Shown here piece by piece: positions 1 to 8,393 of a stretch of DNA of 64,000 nt. This DNA comes from Bacteroidaceae bacterium (GTDB lineage Bacteria; Bacteroidota; Bacteroidia; Bacteroidales; Bacteroidaceae). The notes beneath the pieces are model-generated. The model did not search any database. It had not been told where the DNA came from and saw only the letters and a program-made list of their open reading frames with translations. The translations under genes and the position numbers were made by a program. The DNA lies in the NCBI GenBank assembly GCA_017615835.1, contig JAFZZI010000007.1, forward strand, positions 62,001-126,000. The letters run 5' to 3'. Each line of letters begins with the position of its first letter. Position 1 is the first letter of the stretch.

Positions 1-3000
1 AATGCCTGATCGTACATACCCATAGTCAGAGCCGCATCAACCGGTTTGCCATCAGAATCCTTGATCATTAACTCCCAAGTTTCGGCTTTATCAGGCATCA
101 ACATATCACGGAAAGTAACAAACTCAACGTCAAGCATCTTGTCGCTATAGGGAACGTCTATATTAACAAGACTGGTCTTGCATACTCTTTTCGTTTCGAC
201 GGCAAATCGTATGGAAACACCCCCTCTCATCTCTTGAACGACAGGGATGACCAAGGTTTCAAGCTTTCCATTCGGCACGATAATGCCATCTCTGATCATT
301 CCAAGTCTGTCTTCAATGGCATAATAAACGGGTAAGTCCGGGAAAGCACTCCCGACAAGAATCACAGCATCACTTCCTACCTCATAACTATCCTTTAACG
401 GAACGGCAAATAGCATTGAATTATCTGGCATGTCAGTGTCTTCACGAGTAGCATATATGAATATTGCCGTATCTGTGGACTCTGTACCATCCAACATCGC
501 ATTTATCCTGTAAGTTCCATTTGTCATCTGGCAGGGGAGTGTCAAGACATATGGTTCACCCTTGGGAGTAGTGAGAGTTTCGGAATATATTATATCCTGT
601 ACCTGCCATGAAGAACTCTCGTAATTATCAAAATCATAGTACGGGAACTGGTTTCGAATCTCACTATCAACCTTATAACCCACGTTTGTATTATATTGAA
701 AAGGCAACTTCGCCACAGCTGGTTTCTGCAACTTCTCAACCTTGACATTTACTCGTCCGCCAACAACATCGCCGGCAGCATTCACAGTCCACAACTCAAA
801 CGAAGGGGCTTCAGTGTACGACTGTGAAGCATCAATATGCAGATATGGAATCTCACGTCCAACAGTCACTATCTCTGTCTCAGAATGAGTTTCTCCATTC
901 AAGTCAGTAACCTCCGACCGGATCCGAAAACTGAGAGATTCCGGCTTACTTGCCAAAGCCTTACCCGGATCGGCAATGAAGCTGATCTGAAAATCCCCGG
1001 AAGCATCCGTTTGGGTAAAACCAGCATTAATTTGGTTTGAATAAGGAGAATAAAATCTATATAAGCGTGGTTCCAGATACTCGACAGTGTAGTTTACTGA
1101 AGCACCATTTACGGGAACACCAGTATATGTAACCGCAGAGCCACTTACTGTAACACTATCACCTGGCATATACGAACGACCTTCCGAATTCATCTTTACT
1201 ACAAATGTCGGTTGTCTGAACTCCTCCACATTAATTGTTCTGTGTGTCGTGTTTTCTCCATTCTCTGTTTCGGCCTCTAATGTAAACCTTCCGGGCAGGA
1301 ATCCCCTGGGAATAATGAAACAGCCTGAAGCTGTCCCAAAACCGTCAGTCTTGATAGTCGTTGAATCGATTTTCTGCCAGTTTGCATCTAAAAGTGTAAC
1401 ATTTACTGTGGCATCACCTATAGTCTGTCCCACGGAAAAACCATCGGTGTCATAGACAATGCAATTGAATTTTACAGTCTCACCTGGGCGATAAGTATAT
1501 CTGTCGGTAAAAATCCTTATGACGTCGGGTATAGGACGGTCACCTCTGTAATTTAAGTACTTCGTCTGAGAGAAGACTTCTTCGCCCTTTGACACTTCAA
1601 TCATGCAGGTTGCTCCATCATAGCTACCTCTCAAAGAAGGAGAAACCCTTCCGTCTGGTCCTGTCATCCCTTCTGTCAGTAACGTTTTCCCCTCACGACT
1701 TCTTGAGCGTCCGCCAATGAGACTTATTTTGTAATGGCAACTATCAACAGGCTTCCCGCTCATACGATCAATTACGAAGCCCTGAAACAATCCATTCATG
1801 TCACTACAGTCAACAAAGTCAAGGACAGAAACATCTGTTCTAAAGCATCTGACACAGGCGTCTTCGCCAAAATCCTCATGATCAGAGACAACTATATAGT
1901 GGCTTCCCTGTTTCAGAGGAGGAATCGAAATAAGAACCTTGTGATCAGAATAGTCTCCACTGTCCACTACATCCAGATTCCATGACACTTCGGCGGGAAT
2001 ATTGTTAATTGAATCAATTAATACGCGTCCATATAATCCAAGGGAAGTACTGGAAACTGCCTTCAGCCAAACATGGCTGATGTTTTTATAATTCAGTTCA
2101 GCAAGTGACGCCTCACTAGAAGGCAAATCTGACCAAGAAGAAAACGACATCAATGCAGGAGCCTGAATATTTTTGATGAGATTGCCACACTCCACAGAGC
2201 CATGGCTGTCAGGCCATGACTCCATTGCAAGTTGTCCTATTTCTATAGCCTTTACCGGATTTTCTGATACAAGGGTGTTTGCATACTCCAGAAGAAAATC
2301 AGTTGAGATTCTGGAAAGTGGCAGGTACTGTTCTCCTAGTACAAACAAAGCCTTATCTCTAAGATCTCTGTTGCAGAATGGAGTTGTTTCCAGATATTCG
2401 AAACGAGAAAGATCAACGGATGCCCTGACATCTGCTTCACCATTGGAATGGAATGCAGTCTGACATGACAACACATGAAGATTCCAAGGCAAAAGACCTT
2501 TACCTGCATACTCCTCAGTTACTTCAAGAAATTCAGAAGCAGTACCGTATAAACGTTTATCCTCAAAAATTGAAGCTTGATCTTCTGTAAGTTCCTCATT
2601 ATTCCTCCAAATGGCATTGTCATATAAAGCATCCAATAAAGTAGGTCTGAGACTTCGTCCAAATTCATTGCCTCTGTATAAAAGATCCAGAAACTTGCCT
2701 ATTTTGGCTTTAGATGTCTGTTCGCAGTTTATTGTAATTGATTGCCGCAAACAATAGCGGACAGTATCGGCAAAGGTTCTGATATCCCATTTAAAAAATT
2801 CTTCAGGAAGTTTTTCCTGACGAACGTTCTGGCGCAATCTATACTGATTACTGTCGAAATAGTTTCTGTAGCAATTACCTAATACAGCCCAGCCTAAAGG
2901 CAGATACTCATCTCTCAGCAGGGGAAGAATCCTGTTTAAATTCCCTAAAGCCGTAGTCTCATATTCTTCGCGATACTCTGTAGCGATGTTCGCCATGTAT

Positions 3001-3209
3001 ACACAACTCTTGAGCATTTGAAATCCATCGCCTTTTGTTTGCGCTTTTTCAAATATCTCACTAACCATATCGAAAGCACTGTCTGGGAGATCTTTTTCGA
3101 GAAACCTCTCAACCTCTTTCCATTGTCGGTTGATTTTTTTTTCAGTTGCGGATGAAACAGATAAAGCCATAATACTCAAAGCCAGTAACAACGTATAAAC
3201 CCTTTTCAT
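1..3209 (-). CDS. Alpha-2-macroglobulin family protein, 3'-truncated by window edge
   Basis: Read by translating the reverse strand, about 1069 codons are open and run off the left edge, so the C-terminus is missing. The protein starts with a signal peptide (MKRVYTLLLALSIMALSVSSA-like hydrophobic stretch), then a long alpha-helical region. Near residue 570 comes the family-typical MG2 strand with FTDRYTYRPGETVKF, followed by further immunoglobulin-like MG domains. At the edge it reads into MGMYDQA, the segment that precedes the A2M core. Bacterial members trap proteases or organise large envelope complexes. The Bacteroidetes forms are exported and often very large. Whether a thioester (CxEQ) exists cannot be seen because that region lies outside the window. 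ATG 3209 was chosen; an in-frame ATG at 3215 is the alternative. The gene has its own upstream gap from hisS. Confidence 0.85.
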   Translation of the reverse strand, partial: MKRVYTLLLALSIMALSVSSATEKKINRQWKEVERFLEKDLPDSAFDMVSEIFEKAQTKGDGFQMLKSCVYMANIATEYREEYETTALGNLNRILPLLRDEYLPLGWAVLGNCYRNYFDSNQYRLRQNVRQEKLPEEFFKWDIRTFADTVRYCLRQSITINCEQTSKAKIGKFLDLLYRGNEFGRSLRPTLLDALYDNAIWRNNEELTEDQASIFEDKRLYGTASEFLEVTEEYAGKGLLPWNLHVLSCQTAFHSNGEADVRASVDLSRFEYLETTPFCNRDLRDKALFVLGEQYLPLSRISTDFLLEYANTLVSENPVKAIEIGQLAMESWPDSHGSVECGNLIKNIQAPALMSFSSWSDLPSSEASLAELNYKNISHVWLKAVSSTSLGLYGRVLIDSINNIPAEVSWNLDVVDSGDYSDHKVLISIPPLKQGSHYIVVSDHEDFGEDACVRCFRTDVSVLDFVDCSDMNGLFQGFVIDRMSGKPVDSCHYKISLIGGRSRSREGKTLLTEGMTGPDGRVSPSLRGSYDGATCMIEVSKGEEVFSQTKYLNYRGDRPIPDVIRIFTDRYTYRPGETVKFNCIVYDTDGFSVGQTIGDATVNVTLLDANWQKIDSTTIKTDGFGTASGCFIIPRGFLPGRFTLEAETENGENTTHRTINVEEFRQPTFVVKMNSEGRSYMPGDSVTVSGSAVTYTGVPVNGASVNYTVEYLEPRLYRFYSPYSNQINAGFTQTDASGDFQISFIADPGKALASKPESLSFRIRSEVTDLNGETHSETEIVTVGREIPYLHIDASQSYTEAPSFELWTVNAAGDVVGGRVNVKVEKLQKPAVAKLPFQYNTNVGYKVDSEIRNQFPYYDFDNYESSSWQVQDIIYSETLTTPKGEPYVLTLPCQMTNGTYRINAMLDGTESTDTAIFIYATREDTDMPDNSMLFAVPLKDSYEVGSDAVILVGSAFPDLPVYYAIEDRLGMIRDGIIVPNGKLETLVIPVVQEMRGGVSIRFAVETKRVCKTSLVNIDVPYSDKMLDVEFVTFRDMLMPDKAETWELMIKDSDGKPVDAALTMGMYDQA

Positions 3210-3228
3210 AAGCATTTTCAAAATCTAT

Positions 3229-3258
3229 GCTAAGATAAATGACGCTAAGATAAATGGA
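3229..3258 (-). repeat. Tandem 15-nt repeat containing -7-like elements upstream of A2M gene
   Basis: Two adjacent copies of gctaagataaatg (plus two variable bases, period 15) lie 20-49 bases upstream of the A2M start. On the minus strand each copy reads TTATCTTAGC, one mismatch from the Bacteroidetes -7 element TAnnTTTG. It may be a duplicated core promoter; this is inference from position and resemblance only. Confidence 0.4.
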
Positions 3259-3329
3259 CTCAAAAATTGCAAAGAAGAAACCGGCGTTGCAAAAATGTTG
3301 TTTGTGAATTAGACCCCAAACGATAAGGC

Positions 3330-3354
3330 TAAGGCTGGACAAAAGCCAGCCTTA
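3330..3354 (-). terminator. Hairpin downstream of hisS
   Basis: A perfect 9-bp inverted repeat (taaggctgg / ccagcctta) with a 7-base loop sits 17 bases after the hisS stop. It lacks a clear T tract, so it may be an intrinsic terminator of the fur-purA-hisS operon or only a 3'-end stabilising stem. Confidence 0.5.
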
Positions 3355-3370
3355 TAAATGAAATTACAGG

Positions 3371-4726
3371 TCAGCGTATTGCTGAAATCAGTTCTTCTGG
3401 AGTAAGAACCTTTTGCTCCCCATTATTCATGTCCTTCAGGGTCACTTTACCGGATGCAAGTTCATCGCTTCCGACAATTACTACGAAACGGACTCCGCAG
3501 GCATTGGCATATGACATCTGCTTTTTCATCTTTACAGCATCAGGATATAGTTCTGAACTTATGCCCGCAGAACGCAATTCTGACAGAAGTCCCAGACAGA
3601 AAGCAGCTTCTCTCTCACCAAGATTCATCAATAAAACCGTTGTCGACGATGTCATACTATCAGGATATAGCTGAAGTTGATTCAACACATCATAAATACG
3701 GTCAGCGCCAAAAGAAATTCCCACTCCGCTTACACCAGGCATGTCGAAGATACCAGTAAGATTATCATATCGGCCGCCTCCGCTGATACTACCCATCTCT
3801 ACATCCAACGCCTTAACCTCGAATATGGCGCCCGTATAGTAAGACAGGCCACGAGCGAGCGTAAGATCCAACTCAAATCTATTCTTGAGGGAACACTTTC
3901 CAATAGAATCAAGTATGAACCGACTCTCACTGACCCCTTTTAGGCCTATCTCACTTCCTGCAAGGACATTTTCTATGACGGAAAGTTTGCACTCATTGCT
4001 GCCAGTCAGTTTTATGATAGGCTGAAGTGTGTCGACTGCCTCTTGCGGCAATCCTTTTGAAAGCAGTTCTGCGTTCACACCGTCAAACCCTATTTTATCC
4101 AGTTTATCAATCGCAACTGTGATATCGGTAATATGTTCAGACTGCCCGATAACTTCCGCTAGACCTGTTAGAATCTTGCGGTTGTTCATCTTAATAGCTA
4201 CTCGTATGCCGAAGCGGCTGAACACCATGTCGACCATCTGAATAAGCTCCACCTCATTGAGCAATGAATCACTGCCTACTACGTCAGCGTCGCACTGGTA
4301 GAACTCACGATAGCGCCCTTTCTGCGGACGATCGGCACGCCATACAGGCTGAATCTGATATCGTTTGAAAGGAAACTGCAACTCCTCACGATGCATCACG
4401 ACGAATCTTGCGAACGGAACTGTAAGATCATACCTGAGACCTTTCTCACAGAATTTGGATGCCAACTTCAAATGATTCCGTCCAAGCAACTCCTCGTCTG
4501 TTATACCAGAAAGAAAATCTCCTGAATTCTGTATCTTAAACAGAAGTTTGTCCCCCTCTTCTCCATACTTCCCCATCAAAGTAGAAAGATTCTCCATTGA
4601 CGGAGTCTCTATTTGATGGTATCCGAAAAGGCGAAAAACCTGCCTGATAGTATCGAAAATATAGTTTCTGCGAGCCATCTCCATTGGAGTGAAATCCCGC
4701 GTTCCCTTTGGTATTGAAGGTTTCAT
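3371..4726 (-). CDS. hisS: Histidyl-tRNA synthetase
   Basis: This class II aminoacyl-tRNA synthetase of 451 aa charges tRNA-His with histidine in the cytoplasm. The N-terminus has KGTRDFTP, then the LTVPFARFV strand near residue 100, and motif 2 region [13 protein letters not shown]. Later come the histidine-specific loop [10 protein letters not shown] and motif 3 with GGGRYDNL and [11 protein letters not shown]. The C-terminal anticodon-binding domain ends with GKVTLKDM. Length fits the Bacteroidetes form. It is the last gene of a leftward operon, 13 bases after the membrane zinc protease gene, and is followed by a hairpin. Confidence 0.97.
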   Translation of the reverse strand: MKPSIPKGTRDFTPMEMARRNYIFDTIRQVFRLFGYHQIETPSMENLSTLMGKYGEEGDKLLFKIQNSGDFLSGITDEELLGRNHLKLASKFCEKGLRYDLTVPFARFVVMHREELQFPFKRYQIQPVWRADRPQKGRYREFYQCDADVVGSDSLLNEVELIQMVDMVFSRFGIRVAIKMNNRKILTGLAEVIGQSEHITDITVAIDKLDKIGFDGVNAELLSKGLPQEAVDTLQPIIKLTGSNECKLSVIENVLAGSEIGLKGVSESRFILDSIGKCSLKNRFELDLTLARGLSYYTGAIFEVKALDVEMGSISGGGRYDNLTGIFDMPGVSGVGISFGADRIYDVLNQLQLYPDSMTSSTTVLLMNLGEREAAFCLGLLSELRSAGISSELYPDAVKMKKQMSYANACGVRFVVIVGSDELASGKVTLKDMNNGEQKVLTPEELISAIR

Positions 4727-4739
4727 ACAGAGCCTTAAG

Positions 4740-5420
4740 TCAATTTCTTCTCCCCATGAAAATCATAACATAATATAGTAGCGTACCAAGCGATGACAAG
4801 GCGGCAACAACGTAAGTATATGCCGCAGCCCTAAGCGACTCTTCCGCAGGATGTACAGTTCTGCCGTCAACCAATCCAGAATGAGTCATCCATCCTATTG
4901 CGCGTCTGCTCGCATCTATCTCAACAGGAAGCGTTACAAAACTGAATAGGGTGGTCATCGCAAAAAGCAAGATGCCGGCAAGCATAATACCAGGAAAATA
5001 ATTTATTAAAATCATTCCTGCCAAAAGTACCCAAGTTACCCAAGTTGAGGCGAACTGAACCACAGGAACCAGTGATGAACGCATTTTGACCGGAACATAG
5101 CCATCGGCGTGTTGTACCGCATGACCACATTCGTGGGCAGCCACTGCTGCAGATGTTATGTTTCTCCCATTGTAAACGTCTGTACTAAGGTTTACTGTCT
5201 TCTTGACCGGATCATAATGATCTGTCAATTGCCCTTCAATACATGTTACCCTTATATCAGTAATGCCGTTGTCATGCAGCATTTTCAAAGCCACGTCGCG
5301 ACCGGTCAGGCCGCAAGGCAACGGAACCTCAGAATATTTTGAAAACTTGCGTTGCAGATTCTGCTGGACGGCAAAACTTGCTATCGCGACAGCTATGAAC
5401 AAAACCCAATACATTGTCAT
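4740..5420 (-). CDS. Membrane zinc metallopeptidase (YugP family)
   Basis: The 226-aa protein has an N-terminal membrane segment (about residues 4-19), a cytosolic or periplasmic loop carrying the zinc-protease motif HECGH at 96-100, and further hydrophobic segments between about 115-165 and near the C-terminus. This matches the neutral zinc metallopeptidase family PF04298 (YugP-like), whose substrates are largely unknown. Its start overlaps the purA stop in an ATGA junction, so the two are translationally coupled. Function beyond probable membrane-associated proteolysis is not established. Confidence 0.85.
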   Translation of the reverse strand: MTMYWVLFIAVAIASFAVQQNLQRKFSKYSEVPLPCGLTGRDVALKMLHDNGITDIRVTCIEGQLTDHYDPVKKTVNLSTDVYNGRNITSAAVAAHECGHAVQHADGYVPVKMRSSLVPVVQFASTWVTWVLLAGMILINYFPGIMLAGILLFAMTTLFSFVTLPVEIDASRRAIGWMTHSGLVDGRTVHPAEESLRAAAYTYVVAALSSLGTLLYYVMIFMGRRN

Positions 5421-6694
5421 TTCTCCCTAACTATAGTTTGATTGCGGTCTGGGCCAACAGAAATCAAGGAAACCGGAGTTTCAAGATATTCCTCCAAGAA
5501 ACTGATATAATTGTTGAACTCTTCCGGGAACTCGTTCTCACTGTGCAGGCCATCCAGCTTTGTTTTCCAACCCGGAAGCTCTTCGTATACAGGAACAGCC
5601 CCCTCGCAATTGAACGGGAACTCAGACGTATGCGTACCGTCAGGCATCACATATTCGACACAGGCTTTTATTATTGAGAAAGTATCCAACACATCACTCT
5701 TCATGAGAATCAAGTCTGTCACGCCATTCAACTGAATAGCATACTTCAAGGCAACAAGATCTACCCACCCACAACGGCGACGACGACCGGTTACAGCACC
5801 GAACTCATGTCCCCGATCAGACATCATCTGTCCGTCAGCATCAAAAAGTTCTGTCGGGAAGGGACCTCCGCCCACACGGGTACAATATGCTTTCATAATA
5901 CCGAATACACGGCCGATGCGGCACGGCGCAATGCCAAGTCCTGTACATGCTCCGGCACATACAGTATTTGATGAAGTAACGAAGGGATACGAACCGAAAT
6001 CGATGTCCAGCATCGTACCTTGGGCTCCCTCACAAAGAATCGTCTTGCCTTCGCGGAGAACGTTGTTAATATAGTGCTCACTGTCAATAATCTTGAACCC
6101 TTTCATGTATTCAATACCTTCACGCCATGCCAACTCGGCCTGAAACAGGTCATAGTCATAATTCAATGAGTTCAACATGCGTTCATGTGCATCCCTGGCA
6201 TCCCTGTATTTCTGCTCAAAGTCAGGACACAACAAGTCGCCGACTCGAAGGCCTGTACGCGCCACTTTGTCCGTATAGGTAGGCCCGATTCCACGTCCTG
6301 TGGTTCCAACCTTGCCTGTACCTTTTGCTCCCTCAAGGGCAGAATCCAAAAGTCTGTGAGTAGGAAGAATGAGATGTGCTTTTTTCGAAATGAAAAGACG
6401 ATCCTTCAAATTAACACCTGCTTCCTCTAGTGCTTTTGCCTCCGCCTTGAACAGAGTGGCATCAAGAACCATACCATTCCCGATGATATTAACCTTATCA
6501 CCTTGAAAAATACCTGAAGGAATCGATTTCAGAACATATTTCTTCCCCTCAAACTCAAGAGTGTGACCAGCATTTGGGCCACCCTGAAAACGGGCAACAA
6601 CATCGTATTTAGGAGTCAGAACATCAACTACTTTCCCTTTTCCCTCGTCACCCCACTGGAGCCCGAGAAGAACGTCAACCTTACTCTGTTTCAT
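5417..6694 (-). CDS. purA: Adenylosuccinate synthetase
   Basis: PurA joins IMP and aspartate using GTP, the first committed step from IMP to AMP. The P-loop-like GDEGKGK motif is at residues 15-21, with GPNAGHT following and the switch region GTTGRGIGPTY further on. CEGAQGTMLDIDFGSYPFVTSS is the IMP-binding stretch. The open frame extends to 6724, but the ATG at 6694 gives the family-typical N-terminus and a 425-aa product and avoids overlapping fur. Operon with fur upstream and the zinc protease and hisS downstream. Confidence 0.96.
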   Translation of the reverse strand: MKQSKVDVLLGLQWGDEGKGKVVDVLTPKYDVVARFQGGPNAGHTLEFEGKKYVLKSIPSGIFQGDKVNIIGNGMVLDATLFKAEAKALEEAGVNLKDRLFISKKAHLILPTHRLLDSALEGAKGTGKVGTTGRGIGPTYTDKVARTGLRVGDLLCPDFEQKYRDARDAHERMLNSLNYDYDLFQAELAWREGIEYMKGFKIIDSEHYINNVLREGKTILCEGAQGTMLDIDFGSYPFVTSSNTVCAGACTGLGIAPCRIGRVFGIMKAYCTRVGGGPFPTELFDADGQMMSDRGHEFGAVTGRRRRCGWVDLVALKYAIQLNGVTDLILMKSDVLDTFSIIKACVEYVMPDGTHTSEFPFNCEGAVPVYEELPGWKTKLDGLHSENEFPEEFNNYISFLEEYLETPVSLISVGPDRNQTIVREK

Positions 6695-6701
6695 ATCTAT
6701 T

Positions 6702-7190
6702 TTACAATACTTTCTTCCTTTCATTCTTTTGTGTCCGTTTCAAGGCATTGGAGCATTTTGCACACAGTCCATTGACATAGATTGTATAGCCTTTGACACT
6801 AAACTTTCCAACTTTAATGGCTAACAAACACTTGTATAACTTATCATTATGAAACTCCTTAATCTTGCCACACTCAGTACATACCATATGAAAATGCGAA
6901 TTCCCGCCAAGGACATTTTTTTCATATTCTGCCATCTCGCCTAGTCTATGCCGCGTCACTATGCCGGAATCAACGAGAATATTGATATTATTGTAGAGCG
7001 TTGCCCTGCTTACGACAAAATGTCGGCTCTCAATCATTCTCTCATGTAGGTCCTCAAGTTTGAAATGGCCATCATAAGAGCAGACAGTTTCAACGATTGC
7101 AAAACGTTCAGGAGTTTTCCGAAGATGATGAGCCTTCAGGTATTCCTGAAACTTGGCAACAGCAACCTTAGTATAATCAGAATTCTCCAT
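6702..7190 (-). CDS. Fur-family metal-dependent transcriptional repressor
   Basis: About 162 aa from ATG 7190 (7208 is possible but would overlap the upstream gene more). The N-terminal winged helix includes HHLRKTPERFAIVE and SRATLYNNINILVDSG, the DNA-recognition helix of Fur proteins. The C-terminal dimerisation domain holds HFHMVCTECG and later CAKC, the two CxxC pairs of a structural zinc site. This could be Fur (iron), Zur or PerR (peroxide); the sequence seen does not decide. It sits between the AlkD-like gene and purA in one leftward operon, with a 14-base overlap upstream. Confidence 0.9.
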   Translation of the reverse strand: MENSDYTKVAVAKFQEYLKAHHLRKTPERFAIVETVCSYDGHFKLEDLHERMIESRHFVVSRATLYNNINILVDSGIVTRHRLGEMAEYEKNVLGGNSHFHMVCTECGKIKEFHNDKLYKCLLAIKVGKFSVKGYTIYVNGLCAKCSNALKRTQKNERKKVL

Positions 7191-7800
7191 AGATCCGTTC
7201 ATATACATCCTTCACAGTTCTCGCAGCCTGTTTCAGAAGAACAGCATCCTCCTTCAAGGCAACCGTGACTTGATCCTTGAGTTCCATAAAGTACCGTTCC
7301 TCCATAACCTTTCCAGTATGCATAAGATTTGCCATAGTCATGAATCCGCAATAACGCACAATCTCAACATCCGAAGCCATCCAACGGAAAACTGTCTCCG
7401 ATGCACTCCGCATGAAAGGAAAAAGCGCCATACAGCAGACATCGGCAAGATCGGGATATTCAATTGTTTCAAGCCACAAATCAGCAAGATCGGGAGAAAA
7501 CAAATCTGCGGGTTGCAGCAATGCAGCCATCATTTTGCACTCCCGACACTCCTGCTTCCAAAGGCCTTGAGACAACTCATGATCTTTAGGATAATCTCCG
7601 ACCAGTTTTTTCAAGTCTGGCAAGGATACACCATAATTGAGTCTGTAGACAACACCACGTTTCCGCATGTTCTCTACAGTAACTCCATTCATATAAAGCA
7701 TCAGCTTTTGCCTAATATCGTTTATGGAATTTTCTACTTCAATCTTGGTCATAACTTCCATCATTCCGCAAGGCAAATGCAGCATGCCTGCATAATTCAC
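7177..7800 (-). CDS. AlkD-like DNA alkylation repair protein (HEAT repeats)
   Basis: The 207-aa product resembles the DNA alkylation repair family (PF08713): helical HEAT-like repeats with YRLNYGVSLPDLKKLVGDY near residue 55 and ECKMMAALLQP thereafter. AlkD-type glycosylases excise N3/N7-alkylated purines without base flipping. Members in Bacteroidetes are often annotated without proof of activity, so repair is probable rather than shown. The ATG at 7800 overlaps the stop of the AraC-type gene (ATGA); an internal ATG at 7752 would also give a family-like N-terminus. Confidence 0.75.
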   Translation of the reverse strand: MNYAGMLHLPCGMMEVMTKIEVENSINDIRQKLMLYMNGVTVENMRKRGVVYRLNYGVSLPDLKKLVGDYPKDHELSQGLWKQECRECKMMAALLQPADLFSPDLADLWLETIEYPDLADVCCMALFPFMRSASETVFRWMASDVEIVRYCGFMTMANLMHTGKVMEERYFMELKDQVTVALKEDAVLLKQAARTVKDVYERIYGEF

Positions 7801-8228
7801 ATATATTGGGCACGGAACTTGTGCGGAGCCACCCCTTTGTATTTAAAGAAGGCAGCATAGAAGGACTGACGGTTTGAAAAGCCGACAGCCATTCCTATCT
7901 GTTCCATCGTCAGATTTTTATAACGCTTATCCGTCAGCATATGCTGGGCATCCCTGATTCTGAACTCATTTACGAGGCACGAATAGTTCTGTCCAAATCT
8001 GGAATTTATCACGGCAGACAAATAACGGGGATTTGTATTAAGATCTTTGGCTAGTTGCTGAGCTGAATACTCAGGGTCGCGATACTTCTTGCCCGCAACG
8101 ACAATGGCAAGAACCTTGTCATACAACTCATCAGCAAGTTCAGGCTTGATCAGTTTTCTGTAAGCGGCATCCTTCAGGACAGCCTCCTTGATTTTGTACG
8201 GTTTTGAATTCTCATTTTCCATATACAT
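7797..8228 (-). CDS. AraC-type helix-turn-helix regulator without effector domain
   Basis: The 143-aa protein is essentially an AraC/XylS DNA-binding domain. QQLAKDLNTNPRYLSAVINSRFG forms the first helix-turn-helix, and MEQIGMAVGFSNRQSFYAAFFKYKGVAPHKFR is the diagnostic second one. There are about 45 residues before the domain and no recognisable sugar-binding or receiver domain. In Bacteroidetes such domains often resemble the C-terminus of hybrid two-component regulators. It heads the operon AraC-AlkD-fur-purA-protease-hisS, with a 4-base overlap to the next gene. Its targets are unknown. Confidence 0.85.
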   Translation of the reverse strand: MYMENENSKPYKIKEAVLKDAAYRKLIKPELADELYDKVLAIVVAGKKYRDPEYSAQQLAKDLNTNPRYLSAVINSRFGQNYSCLVNEFRIRDAQHMLTDKRYKNLTMEQIGMAVGFSNRQSFYAAFFKYKGVAPHKFRAQYM

Positions 8229-8254
8229 AAATATTTGTAAGTTTTATGCACTCG

Positions 8255-8286
8255 CAAAGATGCACAATCCCAGCAACAAAAGCAAA
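8255..8286 (-). promoter_or_regulatory. Possible promoter of AraC-alkD-fur-purA-hisS operon
   Basis: On the minus strand TTTG (8286-8283) is followed after 20 bases by CATCTTTG (8262-8255), one mismatch from the Bacteroidetes -7 consensus TAnnTTTG. The predicted start lies about 20 bases before the ATG at 8228. Confidence 0.4.
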
Positions 8287-8356
8287 AATCTTTCAATAAA
8301 AAAATATAAAAAACCAAATTCATGTTTTAAGGAAAAACTATTTCTGCATAAATACA

Positions 8357-8388
8357 TTTCGACCGTTGACTTACGTTTAGTAACTTTG
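8357..8388 (+). promoter_or_regulatory. dnaG promoter, start almost at the ATG
   Basis: A perfect -7 element TAACTTTG lies at 8381-8388, preceded after 20 bases by TTTC (8357-8360), a weak -33. The expected transcription start falls within a few bases of the ATG at 8394, so the message would be leaderless or nearly so. Confidence 0.6.
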
Positions 8389-8393
8389 CGGTT

